The notes below the pieces were generated by a model that was given only the letters and a program-made list of their open reading frames with translations, made no database searches and was not told the origin of the DNA. From Acidilobaceae archaeon (GTDB lineage Archaea; Thermoproteota; Thermoprotei_A; Sulfolobales; Acidilobaceae), in assembly GCA_027044005.1 (NCBI GenBank), contig JALUDK010000117.1, positions 1 through 5,097 of the forward strand: a stretch of DNA of 5,097 nt. The letters are read 5' to 3'. Made by a program: the position numbers and the translations under genes. This document shows positions 5,072-5,097 of this stretch, piece by piece (within the stretch, counting starts at the first letter, position 1; the number at the start of each line of letters is the position of its first letter).

Positions 5072-5097
5072 ACACATGAAGCCCCCCATCAATATCT

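Noticed and set aside
4610..5092. 160-residue minus-strand reading frame with a SRRRDSNPRPPAFSG-type N-terminus
   Set aside because: It runs antisense across the tRNA gene and HARP. The RRRDSNPRPPAFSG wording is the familiar product of translating a tRNA T arm and 3' end in reverse.
5072..5097. Possible terminator or further gene after the tRNA
   Set aside because: Only 26 nt remain and there is no T tract, hairpin or start codon context that can be supported.
1..5097. CRISPR array, insertion sequence or defence system
   Set aside because: No regularly spaced direct repeats, terminal inverted repeats or transposase-like frames are visible. Recurrent short strings such as CTAG and GAGG come from codon preference.

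Overview
The window reads as chromosome of a hyperthermophilic crenarchaeon, most likely Desulfurococcales/Pyrodictiaceae-like. This is inferred from gene content and signals, not from a database match. The evidence is a pgk-gap pair with an archaeal type II GAPDH, heavy use of AGG/AGA, ATA and CTA codons, A/T-rich TATA boxes about 25 nt ahead of start codons, GTG and TTG starts, leaderless genes, and a tRNA with a bulge-helix-bulge intron.

Layout. Bases 1-2145 hold a glycolytic/gluconeogenic operon: the 3' part of pgk (cut by the window edge) and gap, 7 nt apart. Next comes a PLP aminotransferase of the LysN/MocR-like group (2208-3425) with its own TATA box. A 129-residue helix-turn-helix protein (3471-3860) follows and appears leaderless. 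A 131-residue protein that I do not recognise lies convergently on the minus strand (3825-4220) and overlaps the 3' end of the HTH gene by 36 nt. A 72-nt divergent intergenic region separates it from the gene at 4293-4928. I recognise that gene as HARP, the PIN-domain protein-only RNase P first described in Aquifex. Thirty-one nucleotides after it lies a tRNA-Thr(CGT) gene (4960-5071) with a 37-nt canonical intron and an encoded CCA.

How the genes relate. PGK and GAPDH catalyse consecutive steps between 3-phosphoglycerate and glyceraldehyde 3-phosphate. The aminotransferase links 2-oxo acids and amino acids, and nothing ties it to the sugar genes beyond adjacency. HARP next to a tRNA gene joins a predicted pre-tRNA 5'-processing enzyme to one possible substrate.

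The most striking compositional feature is strand-linked. In the HARP gene none of the 211 codons ends in T and about 110 end in A. In the minus-strand gene about 44 of 131 codons end in T and only about 3 in A. I saw no mobile element, CRISPR array or defence system. There is no gene-free stretch longer than 300 nt.
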